Below are positions 17,251 through 26,012 of a stretch of 64,000 bases of DNA, one piece after another. The stretch comes from Thermosporothrix hazakensis (lineage in GTDB: Bacteria > Chloroflexota > Ktedonobacteria > Ktedonobacterales > Ktedonobacteraceae): positions 58,466 through 122,465 of the forward strand of contig NZ_QKUF01000019.1 in the NCBI RefSeq assembly GCF_003253565.1. Direction: 5' to 3'. The notes under the pieces were generated by a model. That model had not been told where the DNA came from. It was given only the letters and a program-made list of their open reading frames with translations, and searched no databases. Position 1 is the stretch's first letter. Every line of letters begins with the position of its first letter. A program made the translations under genes and the position numbers.

Positions 17251-18293
17251 TCACGGTCATGATGGACCTCACATGCAGGGCACGTCCATTCACGCACATC
17301 AAGCGCTAAGGCGTCGAGAAGATGCCCACAAGCGCAACAGCGCTTCCTGGATGGGTACCACCGATCCATCTTGACGAGGGTTCGACCATACCAGTTCGCT
17401 TTGTATTCCAATTGGGACACCCACTCCGGCCATCCGACATCGCTGATCGCTTTGGCGAGTTTCTCGTTCTTGACCATGTTTTTGACTGCCAACGTCTCGA
17501 CGCAGATCGTTTGGTTTTCACGGATCAATCTTGTCGAGAGTTTCTGCAGGAAATCACGGCGTCGATCAGCGATCCGGGCATGAATACGAGCCACTTTCTT
17601 GCGAGCCTTGTTCGATCCCTTTTTCTTTTTCGCGTGTCGTCTTTGCGCTTTTGCCAGCTTCTTTTCGTCTTTGGCGAAGCATTTGGGATTGCCGACCATT
17701 TCACCCGCAGACAAGACCACCAGGGACTTCAAGCCAAGATCAGCACCGACAGACTGGACAGAGGGAGGCAGGTGTTCACTGTCCTCTTCTACCAGGATGG
17801 AGATAAAAGAGCGCTCAGCACTATCTTTGGAGACGGTGACACTGGAAGGCTTACTGCCATCAGGCAAGGGACGCGACCATCGAATGTCAAGCGGCTCGTT
17901 CATCCTGGCAAGAGTGATCATCCCATTGCGCCAGACAAAGGCATTGCTGGTATAGGTCGCGGATTGCTGATGGCGCTTCTTTTTGAATGTGGGACACTGA
18001 GCACGTCCCTCAAAGAAGGTGATGAACGCCTTCTCCAGATGACGCAAACGTTGTTGCAGGGAAACAGAAGAGGCGTCGTTCAGCCAGGCATACTCATCTT
18101 GCTTCTTCAAAGCCGTCAGCATCTCGCTCAGATCTTTGTAGTAGATCCACTTGTGCTCGTTGTAGGAGGCATCGGTCTTCTGACGCAACGCCCAATTGAA
18201 GACAAAACGGACACAGCCGAAGGTGCGAGCAAGACGATGCTTTTGCTCATCGGTTGGAGAGATGCGGTACTTGTATGCTCTCTTCTGTTTCAT
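17124..18293 (-). CDS. tnpB: TnpB RNA-guided nuclease (IS605 OrfB)
   Basis: 389 residues, full length for the family. It is the ancestor-type relative of Cas12 and uses an omega RNA from the element end to cut donor DNA. The RuvC residues are in place: GADLGL (Asp185), CVETLAVKNM (Glu266) and DRDINAAKN (Asp347 or 349). A zinc ribbon of C319/C320-x-C322 and C338-x2-C341 sits between the last two. The N-terminal KAYKYR-like start, FGCVRFVFNWAL and the helical SLQQRLRHLEKAF are standard. No frameshift. It interrupts the SMR transporter gene. Confidence 0.9.
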   Translation of the reverse strand: MKQKRAYKYRISPTDEQKHRLARTFGCVRFVFNWALRQKTDASYNEHKWIYYKDLSEMLTALKKQDEYAWLNDASSVSLQQRLRHLEKAFITFFEGRAQCPTFKKKRHQQSATYTSNAFVWRNGMITLARMNEPLDIRWSRPLPDGSKPSSVTVSKDSAERSFISILVEEDSEHLPPSVQSVGADLGLKSLVVLSAGEMVGNPKCFAKDEKKLAKAQRRHAKKKKGSNKARKKVARIHARIADRRRDFLQKLSTRLIRENQTICVETLAVKNMVKNEKLAKAISDVGWPEWVSQLEYKANWYGRTLVKMDRWYPSRKRCCACGHLLDALALDVREWTCPACEVHHDRDINAAKNMVAAGLAVSACGEAVRPDAVKTKAGTPRRSRKARP

Positions 18294-18417
18294 GCGTTAC
18301 ATGGTAGCACCTATGGTGTAAAACATCAACAGTATCTCCCCCACCCCATCCGCCAAACAAGGACGGGTGCTTTCATCCCCCGGAGAAATCCAGGGGGGCC
18401 CGCGCCCGTTCTATAAT

Positions 18418-18955
18418 CTGTTACGCCTGGCTGCCATTGCCGAGAAGCTGAGTGAACATCCACCGGGGTGAGCCGTGGTGCAGGCTGCCCTCGCGCGAGA
18501 GCTAATCATTCCTGATCCAGAGGAGTTTATTGTCCTGCCGGGGCTGGGTGTACAAGCACGGATCGAGGACAGTGAGGTCGTCGTTGGTCGCCCTCGGCTG
18601 CTCTCTGAACAAGGCATTGCCGTAGAGGAGGAGGTCGCAGCCCGCGCGAAGAACCTGGCTGCCGTAAGGCGCACTGTGATCCTGGTCGCGCACAACAATC
18701 AAGTTGCCGGGATGCTGGTTTTGGAAGATACGCTACGGGAAGACTCTCGTTCAGTGGTCGCACGGCTCAAGAAATCGGGCATCCGCATGATCCTGGTGAC
18801 AGGGGATAATGTCGTGACGGCTGAGCGAATGGCGGGAAAACTGGGCATCAGCGAAGTTCATGCCGAAGTCCTGCCTGCGCAGAAAGTAGAGATCGTCAAG
18901 CAGCTCCAGGCAAGCGGACACCACATCGCCTTTGTCGGAGATGGTGTTAATGAAA
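18418..18955 (+). pseudogene. P1B-type heavy-metal ATPase remnant
   Basis: One frame runs through LLRLAAIAEKLSEHPPG, an in-frame TGA (18469-18471), then LGVQARIEDSEVVVGRPRLL, GMLVLEDTLREDSRSVVARL, GIRMILVTGDNVVTAERMAG, GISEVHAEVLPAQKVEIVKQ and GHHIAFVGDGVN. This is the nucleotide-binding and P domain of a metal-exporting ATPase (TGD and GDGVN motifs). The DKTGT phosphorylation region is gone at the 5' side. The family normally continues GDGVNDAPAL, but here the sequence changes at about 18947 into an unrelated gene. Confidence 0.75.
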
Positions 18956-20776
18956 AAACTCTTCGGGGAATGTTTTGAACATGGCTGGGGCAAATACAAG
19001 TTGCGGGGACAGGATGAAGTATGGCTGGATAGTGATGCATTCTGTTTCTGTGTGAATTGCTCTCAACAAGCGAAGTCGGATGAAGAGCGAGTGCGCTTCC
19101 TTGAAGAGGCAGTAGGGTATGCCCTGCGTGGACCTTTTTTGAAACATCAGGAGGTGTGGAGTTGGTTAGGGCCGGTGCGCGTATGTATTGCTGATGGTTG
19201 GGTCTATTGTGTTAAGGAGTTGAGCCGCTGTTATGAGCGGGCAGGCAAGTTGAAGGAAAAAGAGGATTTCTTGCGTGCAGCGCGTGTAAGCTATCCTGAC
19301 CAAATGCTCTTACAGGAATATCTTATCAGGCATTTGTGGGAGCACGGAAGAGCAGCGGAAGCGATCGATGTGCATACTCAATTTGTACAATCTTTACAAG
19401 CAAATGCTGAATATGATATACATAAGAAGGATATGCTTGATCGTTTGCTTGCATCTCTTGAAGAGAAGAAACAAAGTCGAGAAGAAGTGGTCATCTTGGA
19501 AGGGAGAAGTTCTTTCTCTTTTCTAGGTGCCGCTTCTTCTTTTTCATATGTTGGTCACTCAGAGAACCCACACGATTTCTTTTTGGAGTTGGAGTCGCAT
19601 GTGAATACACTCATGTTGTTTCACATGCCGCCGCTGTTTATTGGTAGTTCGGATGTTCTTTCGTTGGTAAAAGAAACTCAGATAATCCTTCACCGGGAGA
19701 TGTCAATGGTGTATCAGGATTTTCCAGAAAACATGTCAGAGCCGCGCCGTCAGTTTTTCAAGAAAGTTGGAAAACTTCTGGCAGCGAGTATGATGCTGGC
19801 AAATATCTATGATGTCAGCGATCGGCAGTATCGCGAACGGTTGCCTCTTGTTTCTGGGTTGGTTGCTAGTTGCTGGCACACGCTGAATGAAGGGAATTTT
19901 GCTCAAACTCATGAAACAGCCAGGCAAGTTCTTCCTTTTCTTCAGAATATGGTTTGTTCAACATCAGGAACACTTCAGCAGAGTGGAGCATTCTTGCTGG
20001 CTCAGGTCTGTCTCCTTCAGGGCTTGCTTGTCTATCATCAGGGTCGATTGCAGGAGCGGGTAGGATATTGCCATAATGCGGTCGAATATGCCAAACTTTC
20101 GGGTGATACTCGATTAGAGGCGGCCTGTTACATTCATCTTGCGAATGCGCTCTGTTTTGGCATTCCTGTTTCCCCTGGCAGGGAGGCATTTCTCCCGAAG
20201 GCACTTGCACTGTTCCAGCGGGCAGTTGAGCTGAGTCAGAATGGGGGCACTCATTTCCTGCGCGCCAAGTCATTGGCGGAGTATGGATCAGCACTGGCGG
20301 CCGCAGGGAATGAATATGAAGCCAATCGTCATCGGGATCAGGCGTTTGAAATATACTTTGGAGGGGAAATCAGTCAAGAACCGCCCTATCTTGCGAGCGA
20401 TTTTGGCCCTGGGCCATTGACTCTTCAGACGATGATCACCTGGGATCAGCTTGCAGAGCATGGGAAGAAGTCGTACTACAAGCAGGTTGAAGAGAGCTAT
20501 GATGAGTTTCTTCGGTTGCGAGTTCAAGTTCCAGAACGTTTTGCTCTGGAGATGCATAACTATCTGACAGATGCGGTGTTAGCGCGTGGTGAGCTCGATC
20601 GTGGTGTCTATATGTTGACACAGGGCTATCATGGGGCTCAACATCTCAAGAGTACAAAGCGTCTGCTGGAAGTGCAGCGCATCCATACGAGGGCGCAGGA
20701 ACAATTCCCTTTGTTAAAACAAAAGACGGATTTTGTTACCCTGGGCCAAGAGCTTGCTTTGGTCCAGGTAAAGTAG
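18950..20776 (+). CDS. 5'-truncated SARP/BTAD-TPR regulator
   Basis: About 609 residues from the ATG at 18950 (GGAG at 18937; an ATG at 18941 is an alternative). Residues 10-140 are a bacterial transcriptional activator domain: DEVWLDSDAF, FLEEAVGYALRGPFL, CYERAGKLKEKEDFLRAARV, and IRHLWEHGRAAEAIDVH. The remaining 450 residues are TPR-like helical repeats (LLQGLLVYHQGRLQERVGYC; KALALFQRAVELSQ). In related proteins a winged helix and often an ATPase domain precede the BTAD. Here they are missing, because homology begins just where the ATPase remnant ends. It may be expressed but probably cannot bind DNA. A clean terminator follows. Confidence 0.65.
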   Translation: MKKLFGECFEHGWGKYKLRGQDEVWLDSDAFCFCVNCSQQAKSDEERVRFLEEAVGYALRGPFLKHQEVWSWLGPVRVCIADGWVYCVKELSRCYERAGKLKEKEDFLRAARVSYPDQMLLQEYLIRHLWEHGRAAEAIDVHTQFVQSLQANAEYDIHKKDMLDRLLASLEEKKQSREEVVILEGRSSFSFLGAASSFSYVGHSENPHDFFLELESHVNTLMLFHMPPLFIGSSDVLSLVKETQIILHREMSMVYQDFPENMSEPRRQFFKKVGKLLAASMMLANIYDVSDRQYRERLPLVSGLVASCWHTLNEGNFAQTHETARQVLPFLQNMVCSTSGTLQQSGAFLLAQVCLLQGLLVYHQGRLQERVGYCHNAVEYAKLSGDTRLEAACYIHLANALCFGIPVSPGREAFLPKALALFQRAVELSQNGGTHFLRAKSLAEYGSALAAAGNEYEANRHRDQAFEIYFGGEISQEPPYLASDFGPGPLTLQTMITWDQLAEHGKKSYYKQVEESYDEFLRLRVQVPERFALEMHNYLTDAVLARGELDRGVYMLTQGYHGAQHLKSTKRLLEVQRIHTRAQEQFPLLKQKTDFVTLGQELALVQVK

Positions 20777-20777
20777 T

Positions 20778-20807
20778 ATGAGCTGGAGCCATACTACTCC
20801 AGCTCAT
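20778..20807 (+). repeat. 11-bp perfect hairpin after the TPR gene
   Basis: ATGAGCTGGAG (20778-20788) pairs with CTCCAGCTCAT (20797-20807) directly after the stop codon. No T-tract. It may protect the message 3' end. Confidence 0.5.
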
Positions 20808-20822
20808 TCAATAGGAAGTCTG

Positions 20823-20856
20823 GCGAGGGTTCTGAAATCCTCGCTTTGCTTTTTAG
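20823..20856 (+). terminator. Intrinsic terminator
   Basis: GCGAGG (20823-20828) pairs with CCTCGC (20839-20844), followed by TTTGCTTTTT. It ends the transcript of the SARP-TPR gene. Confidence 0.65.
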
Positions 20857-20931
20857 TATAGAGTGTCAATCATTCTGTGTCAATATAGGCTGTGGCTTCT
20901 CTTTTTTGTTATGTGAATATTTTGATTGTTG

Positions 20932-21936
20932 TTATCCTGTTGTAGAAAGCATTGAAGGAAATGTTTTCTTCTGTATTTTTTTTGTTGTAGCCTCTTTTTC
21001 GGCTTTCTTCTGCTCTCGCTGTCTGCGTTCGTCTCCTATCTCCTCAAGAAGATGCCTCTGAATACAGGTCCAATCCAGTTTCTCAGGAGGCGTATAGATC
21101 CTGGTTATACGTAGTGCCATATCGAGATCATGCTCGCAGTATCGTTTTACCTCTTTTAAGAATGCCGGATGATTGAGTTGCGCAGGGATATTCTGATCGA
21201 GAACGTTGCGAACAAATTGTTCTCGCAGGCGGTAGATTGGCTGATAGCTGGTCATATTGTATTCTGCCCGCCAGGTATAAAAATTGGGATATCCGTTGTA
21301 TTCCTGTCCTGCTCTGTTCTCGCTATACTTGCGTAGGCAAAACAGGATGACAGATATCGTGACAGAGTGGATGTCATTTTCAAATTTGAGGTTAGGAAAT
21401 GGCTGTACGAATCGTTCATAAGCATAGAGGAAAGAAAGGAAGTCTTTTTCCTTTTGGGTACGAGGAACAGAAAGATACTTTCCTGGTAAAATCACATAGA
21501 TCATGCCTCCTTCTCTGAGCATAGACCAGGCGTGCATCACGTGTTCGATATGTACCGAAAAGGGTGGATTCATCAGGATGATGTCATATGGTGATTCCGG
21601 ATGGTAGTTTAGAAAGTCGCGGCCAACTGGCGTATAGCCCTTCTCGGTACAGAGGGTGTATCGACTCCGATCGAGTTCGCAGAAGTGGTACTGTGGTACT
21701 TCAATAAGGATGGGATAGATGGTTTCTCTTTCTTCTCTGTTTCGTTTGTCGATGAGCTGTTTGATTATATCGAGCCAACGTCCATCACCTGCCGATGGTT
21801 CAAGGATTCTAAGGTTCTTGCGACGAAGGTGATCGGAGATAAATTTTATCTCATCCTTAAGGATCTCTTCGATCAGGGATGCTGGAGTTGCATAGTATTC
21901 TGTTGGATTCCATGCTTTGGATCTTTTGTGTCGCAT
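20932..21936 (-). CDS. N6-adenine-type DNA methyltransferase
   Basis: 334 residues from the ATG at 21936, which has AAAAGGAG upstream. A SAM-binding motif ILEPSAGDGRWLDII (motif I) is followed by a DIILMNPPFSVHIEHVMHAW (motif IV, NPPF catalytic loop) and REGGMIYVILPGKYL. This is the gamma-type order of plasmid and phage adenine methyltransferases. The C-terminal 60 residues are charged and Lys/Glu-rich. No restriction endonuclease is adjacent; the next gene upstream is unknown. It may act as a solitary methylase that marks element DNA, or modify a non-DNA substrate. Target sequence cannot be inferred. Confidence 0.75.
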   Translation of the reverse strand: MRHKRSKAWNPTEYYATPASLIEEILKDEIKFISDHLRRKNLRILEPSAGDGRWLDIIKQLIDKRNREERETIYPILIEVPQYHFCELDRSRYTLCTEKGYTPVGRDFLNYHPESPYDIILMNPPFSVHIEHVMHAWSMLREGGMIYVILPGKYLSVPRTQKEKDFLSFLYAYERFVQPFPNLKFENDIHSVTISVILFCLRKYSENRAGQEYNGYPNFYTWRAEYNMTSYQPIYRLREQFVRNVLDQNIPAQLNHPAFLKEVKRYCEHDLDMALRITRIYTPPEKLDWTCIQRHLLEEIGDERRQREQKKAEKEATTKKIQKKTFPSMLSTTG

Positions 21937-21971
21937 CCAGGTACTCCTTTTCCTCAGCAATTAGCGTGAGA

Positions 21972-22008
21972 TAAAAAAAGACCGGTGCATCCTGAGCAGG
22001 ATGGCCGG
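21972..22008 (-). terminator. Intrinsic terminator (minus strand)
   Basis: ACCGG-CATCCTG pairs with CAGGATG-CCGGT (21981-22008) with a small internal bulge. Read on the minus strand it is followed by CTTTTTTTATC. It ends the gene at 22040, just before the methyltransferase, so the methyltransferase needs readthrough or its own promoter. Confidence 0.75.
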
Positions 22009-22039
22009 TGCCGTGGGTGGTGGTGACTCGAAGGTTCAC

Positions 22040-22912
22040 TTATTCAGTGAGCGCAGTTCGAGCCGGGGTAATGAGCGGATCGCCATGTAACTTTCTTTGA
22101 CAATAGAGGTAGAGAGCGGCGCGGTCCTCTGGATGTAGTTCCGTCTCCCGAAATTCCATCCTTTCTTCATCACAGGCAATATTACTTTTGCCTGCGTACT
22201 GCTTAAGCAGTTTTTTTGTCGGTTGGACCAGAACATGTCCGCGAAACTTGAGTCGATCATCCCAGTCGGGATAAAATGCCAGTAATGTACAGTCTTCATA
22301 GATCTCTTCCCCGATGAGATGTCGCTTCCCACTGGCAGAGGTGCGCTGTTTTTTGCCTAGCGAAATGCGAACAGAGGCGTCTGTCCGCAGGATGATATTG
22401 CCGTCATCACTGCGGACAAAAATGCGACTGGTTTTTCTTAAGGGTGTGGGGAAAGATATATTAGCTGGAAGCTGCCCCATAAGCTGCATCTGCCGCATCT
22501 GTTGTGCCGCCTTGATAAAGCCGAATTCCTCGATGGAATGAGCTATCCACTCATTTGCATATTTCTGTATGGTATCCTGCTTGTCTGGAAACATGTCCTC
22601 TAACTCATGCATCAGTGATAATCCATCGTCTTCTTTCGCCATTTTGATCGCGATGACGTGGCCGGACTGATCGCAGGTGGCTTGTAGAGAGATTGGGTAC
22701 TCTGTCTCGCCAAGTTCATTATCTTGTCTCTGAAGCCTATTGTATTGGTAATAGCGCTGCCCGGTTGCAGAATCATGCCAGCTCTTCAGTAGAAGGCTTC
22801 CTTGCCTCACTTTTTCTTCATCAGGAGAGGGAGGCCAGAAAATGTGTAGGTGACATTGTGCTCTGTTCTCGAAGTCTTCGCGCCGTTCGAGGATGGTTGC
22901 CAGTTCGCGCAA
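22040..22912 (-). CDS. Unknown protein
   Basis: 290 residues from a TTG at 22912; the open frame continues upstream to about 23000 without a better start, so the N-terminus is uncertain. No family is recognised. The N-terminal part is charged (RELATILERREDFENRA), followed by beta-rich stretches (ATCDQSGHVIAIKMAKEDD; RIFVRSDDGNIILRTDAS) and DCTLLAFYPDWDDRLKFRGH. A QMRQMQLMGQL helix sits mid-protein. It overlaps the decayed HAD gene upstream and ends in a good terminator. Confidence 0.55.
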   Translation of the reverse strand: MRELATILERREDFENRAQCHLHIFWPPSPDEEKVRQGSLLLKSWHDSATGQRYYQYNRLQRQDNELGETEYPISLQATCDQSGHVIAIKMAKEDDGLSLMHELEDMFPDKQDTIQKYANEWIAHSIEEFGFIKAAQQMRQMQLMGQLPANISFPTPLRKTSRIFVRSDDGNIILRTDASVRISLGKKQRTSASGKRHLIGEEIYEDCTLLAFYPDWDDRLKFRGHVLVQPTKKLLKQYAGKSNIACDEERMEFRETELHPEDRAALYLYCQRKLHGDPLITPARTALTE

Positions 22913-22944
22913 CCGATGCAGGAATGGGGGCGAGTCCTGTTCCA

Positions 22945-23538
22945 GAGGATAGCGTGAAGGTCGCGCGTTGCTGTGTCCTCCAGGCTCCCTCTAAGCAGGA
23001 TGCGAGGATCGCCGAGCTCGGCGATGGCTTCTCGATTTTCTGCTCTCCCGTCAACAAACACGACCTAGGAAACCGGTTCTCCCTGCTTTTCTGTTGTCTG
23101 AATAAGGCGCTGCACTTCGCGAGCCTTCTAGGCAGATGTTTTCATGAAACGGTCGCCTGTATCTATTTGTCCGTCAGGGTCTTTCTCGTCGGTTCCGTAA
23201 TATTTGAAGACACAAGGCCGAAGGAGATGGTGCTCTGATAACCATTGCTCTGTTGTGTTCTTCATTGTATGTGGGCGGCTGGTGAGATAGATGATCCGTG
23301 CTCCTCGTGTCTCTAGATGTTCGATCAGTTCTCGGGCCTGAGGCTCCGGAGTATCATGCTTTACCAGGTCCGAATCAAATAACCTTCGATAAAAGATATT
23401 ATTTCGGTGTCGTCCTGTAAAGTGATTGGCGTATTCGTGGGCCAGCCGTGAACGTTCACGGCTGTTGACCACCAGCGGTTGCGCACTTTCGTTAGAGTCT
23501 AACTCAAGCAGGATCAGAATCATGTATAATCCCTTCAT
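22945..23538 (-). pseudogene. HAD-superfamily phosphatase-like gene with two in-frame TAG codons
   Basis: The start is ATG 23538, overlapping the Uma2 stop in ATGA; ATG 23523 with AAGGGAT upstream is equally good. The frame carries MILILLELDSNES, RELIEHLETRGARIIYLTSR (HAD motif II position) and ends formally at FMKTSA. It then continues in the same frame past a TAG into KAREVQRLIQTTEKQGEPVS, past a second TAG into VVFVDGRAENREAIAELGDP (HAD motif IV-like VFVD) and ILLRGSLEDTATRDL. A complete HAD protein is thus interrupted by two amber codons. Either it is a young pseudogene (both TAG are one step from TGG) or amber is read through. Motif I is ELD rather than DxD. Confidence 0.6.
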
Positions 23539-24149
23539 TTACGGAGATCTACATCGGTGTAAAGTTCATCAATGTCAATTTCGAGGTCGAGAAAATCGAT
23601 TTTAATGCTTCCAGCAGTGTATATTTCTGGTTCCCAGTTCTTTTGACGAGTGTACACCTCCACCTCTACTCTATCCTGATGTACTAAAATATATGTGTTA
23701 AAAGTTTCGGATTTTTTATATCGTTCAAATTTCTCAGTTCGGTCAAACTTCTCAGTACTCGGAGAAAGAACTTCGACAATCAGTTCTGGTGAACGAATTC
23801 TCAAAGATGTTTTGTCGCGGTAATCGTTTACGTCACACGTTACGACAATATCGGGGACGCTACTAGGTTCTCCCGGCATGATAACATATTGTTCCATATA
23901 AACTCTACAAGGACCACTTCCTTTTAGCTGACGACGAAGCTGGAGGTACATGTTGCCAGAGAGGTCTGCATGTGCAGGTGAAGAACCTGTCATATCGACG
24001 ATGGTTCCTTCTCCGCTGGCTGGATCGTAATGCATAAATTCGTAGTGCCGTTGTGATTCTCCCTTGATCAGGCGCTCAAAAGCGTCGTATGTTGCTTCAA
24101 TTCTTCCCTCATGCTCAGAGTAGTCTTGGTAGCGGTTATGCTGTGTCAT
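23535..24149 (-). CDS. Uma2-family (DUF820) PD-(D/E)XK nuclease-like protein
   Basis: 204 residues. The family core is clear: SSVPDIVVTCD, then SPELIVEVLSPSTEKFDRTE with KFERYKK, and YILVHQDRVEVEVYTRQ. In Uma2 proteins the acidic residues of the VPD strand and the E of IVEVLSP sit at the restriction-endonuclease-like active site with the following Lys. These proteins are abundant in Chloroflexota and cyanobacteria, with no firm function; they are often linked to mobile DNA. First gene of a minus-strand group whose second gene (HAD) is decayed. A palindrome lies in its promoter region. Confidence 0.8.
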   Translation of the reverse strand: MTQHNRYQDYSEHEGRIEATYDAFERLIKGESQRHYEFMHYDPASGEGTIVDMTGSSPAHADLSGNMYLQLRRQLKGSGPCRVYMEQYVIMPGEPSSVPDIVVTCDVNDYRDKTSLRIRSPELIVEVLSPSTEKFDRTEKFERYKKSETFNTYILVHQDRVEVEVYTRQKNWEPEIYTAGSIKIDFLDLEIDIDELYTDVDLRK

Positions 24150-24210
24150 TTGATGATTTCTTCCTCATCACGACTGTCGTTAGACTGATTCTACGCTTTC
24201 TTTCTCTTCT

Positions 24211-24227
24211 ATACTACTATATAGTAT
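24211..24227. promoter_or_regulatory. AT-rich palindrome upstream of the Uma2 gene
   Basis: ATACTA (24211-24216) and TAGTAT (24222-24227) flank CTATA. The site contains TATAGT and TATACT -10-like hexamers and lies about 65 bp before the Uma2 start. It is a plausible operator/promoter, but there is no direct support. Confidence 0.35.
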
Positions 24228-24341
24228 ACTGCTGTGAGGTGAGAATTCTCTCTTCTCATAGGAGCAAAAAAGTATCGCTCTCTAGAAAGATGAGCGATGC
24301 TTTTTCTTTTTGTCGGTTCTCAGCTCTCGCTGAATTTTAAA

Positions 24342-25729
24342 TTACCGGAAAGCGGCAGAAGGCCGCTGGCTTCAGCCAGGGGGATGGATGGCGCAGGAAG
24401 CCAGCAGCGGCAGGACGTTCCCCTTCGCTTGACAGAAGACAATCGTTGTGCGAGAATACACGAAGATAGTGAGGACGAACAAGGAGCAAGGGATGCTGAT
24501 CTACGAAGACAAGCTCGATGGGTCGAAGGCGCAATTCGCCGCCATCGAGGAAGCCATCCGCACCACCCAGTTCATTCGCAATACGTGCCTGCGTCTCTGG
24601 ATGGATGCACGTGGCGTCTCCAGGAATGACCTGCAGCACTATTGTGCTGTGCTGGCCAGACAGTTCCCTTTTGCGCTCTCTCGCAACTCTCAGGCCCGGC
24701 AAGCTGCCGCTGATCGGGCGTGGGCTGCCATCGCCCGCTTCTACGAGCACTGTCGCCTCAAGACACCCGGCAAGAAGGGCTCTCCTGCCGTTCCAGCATG
24801 TTTGTCGCAGTGTCGAGGACAAGCAGACGGGCTGGAAGCTGGATCCTGATGGGGGCACCTTCGCTTCACGGATGGTTGTGGACATTGGTCGGCTGCGCCT
24901 CATCAGCTCTCGTGACAGCATGACCTTTCCCCTCTCACAGATCAAGCGGGTACGGCTGCTCCGGCGGGCTGATGGCTCTTCTTGTCCATTTGCGATGGCG
25001 GCCACGCGACGCGTTGAGCATCAGCCCTCGGGCAAGCAGATAGGCATTGATCTGGGGCTGCGTGCCTTCTTCACTGACTCCGAAGGCCACACCGTGGCTC
25101 CTCCTCAGGATCTCCGCAAGGCGGAACAACGGCTCAAGCGGCTGCATCGTCGGCTCTCGAAGACGCAGAAGCGCAGTCGCAATCGGCGCAAAGCCCGTCA
25201 AGCCCTCAGCAAAGCGTCTCTCAAGGTGCAACGGCAGCGCGAGAACGTCGCCAGGAAGACGGCGAACGCGCTTGTCTCGTCTCACGATCCTCTTTGCCTA
25301 CGAAGCCTTACAGATCCGCTATCTCGTCAAGCATCGTCATCTGGCCGGGAGTATCGCTGATGCGGCGTGGGGTCGCTTCCTCTGGTGGGTCAGGTATGAT
25401 GGCACGCTGCATCGTATTCCGGTGATCGGGGTGGAGCCAGCCTTTACGGCCCAGGAGTGTTCTCATTGTGGGCAGCGGGTCAAGAAGAGCTTGCGTGTGC
25501 GTACGCATCTGTGTCCCGGCTGTGGGCTGCTCCTCGACCGCGATCACAACGCCGCCTTGAATATCTTGCACAAAGCGCTACAGGGTACCATCGGGCAGAC
25601 GGGAACCGACGAGGAGGTCTCGTCGAACGCTTCTGGACAGCCTGCCGCTACGCGTCGTCGCACTGGGGCGCCGCGCAAGCAGGCTGGATGAAGGAAGAAT
25701 CTCCGCCCTTCAGGCCTGGGGAGTGTCAA
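24342..25729 (+). mobile_element. Second IS605-family element, decayed
   Basis: A left-end hairpin with CTGGCTTCAGCCAGGGGGAT (about 24379) follows a TTAC at 24342-24345. The right end has GCCCTTCAGGC then GGGGAGTGTCAA ending about 25729. The broken tnpB lies between. Ends are estimated. Confidence 0.55.
24493..25691 (+). pseudogene. tnpB with two frameshifts
   Basis: The start ATG at 24493 has AAGGAGCAAGGG before it. Frame one runs to about 24785 (AAIEEAIRTTQFIRNTCLRL). Frame two carries QIGIDLGLRAFFTDSEGHTV (RuvC Asp) to about 25285. Frame three carries FAYEALQIRYLVKHRHLAGS (RuvC Glu), CSHCGQRVKKSLRVRTHLCP and LLLDRDHNAALNIL (zinc ribbon and last Asp). All catalytic parts survive but not in one frame. 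It differs clearly from the intact tnpB at 17124, so it is an independent family member rather than a duplicate. Confidence 0.8.
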
Positions 25730-26012
25730 TTTGGAGAGTCACTGCACCCTTCAATCCTTCTCTCAGGCACGCAATATCTGGATAATGCGCCGTTGTACCC
25801 ATCGGCCCGTGACATCATCGGAAAGCAAAGTACCGCGCTCTATCACACCAGAGCGGGAGGGCTATTCACTCTCTGAGAAGCTTGTTCTACCAGAGCGATA
25901 AAAGCATCCGCGTCACAGCAGAAAATATCCTGACTATGCAATCTGGTGCCACCAGGTTGATCTCTGAAAAAAAGAAGATCTCTACTCAGAGCAGGATGAA
26001 TCGTCTGGTTCA

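Larger units (their letters stand above)
17083..18415 (-). mobile_element. IS605-family (IS1341-type) element with intact tnpB
   Basis: The right end has a hairpin CCCCC...GGGGG at 17093-17113 followed on the minus strand by GGAGGTCAA. The left end shows a similar C/G hairpin near 18378-18401. Only tnpB is present; no TnpA (HUH) gene lies nearby, so movement would need TnpA in trans. Exact ends are estimated from the hairpins and from the TCAA shared with the second element at 25729. Confidence 0.6.

Noticed and set aside
17322..18416. 364-codon plus-strand frame across tnpB
   Set aside because: Antisense shadow of the intact TnpB gene, which has all catalytic motifs.
24342..25729. CRISPR-associated locus because of Cas12-like RuvC motifs
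   Set aside because: No repeat-spacer array or cas1/cas2; element ends and size fit IS605-type TnpB.
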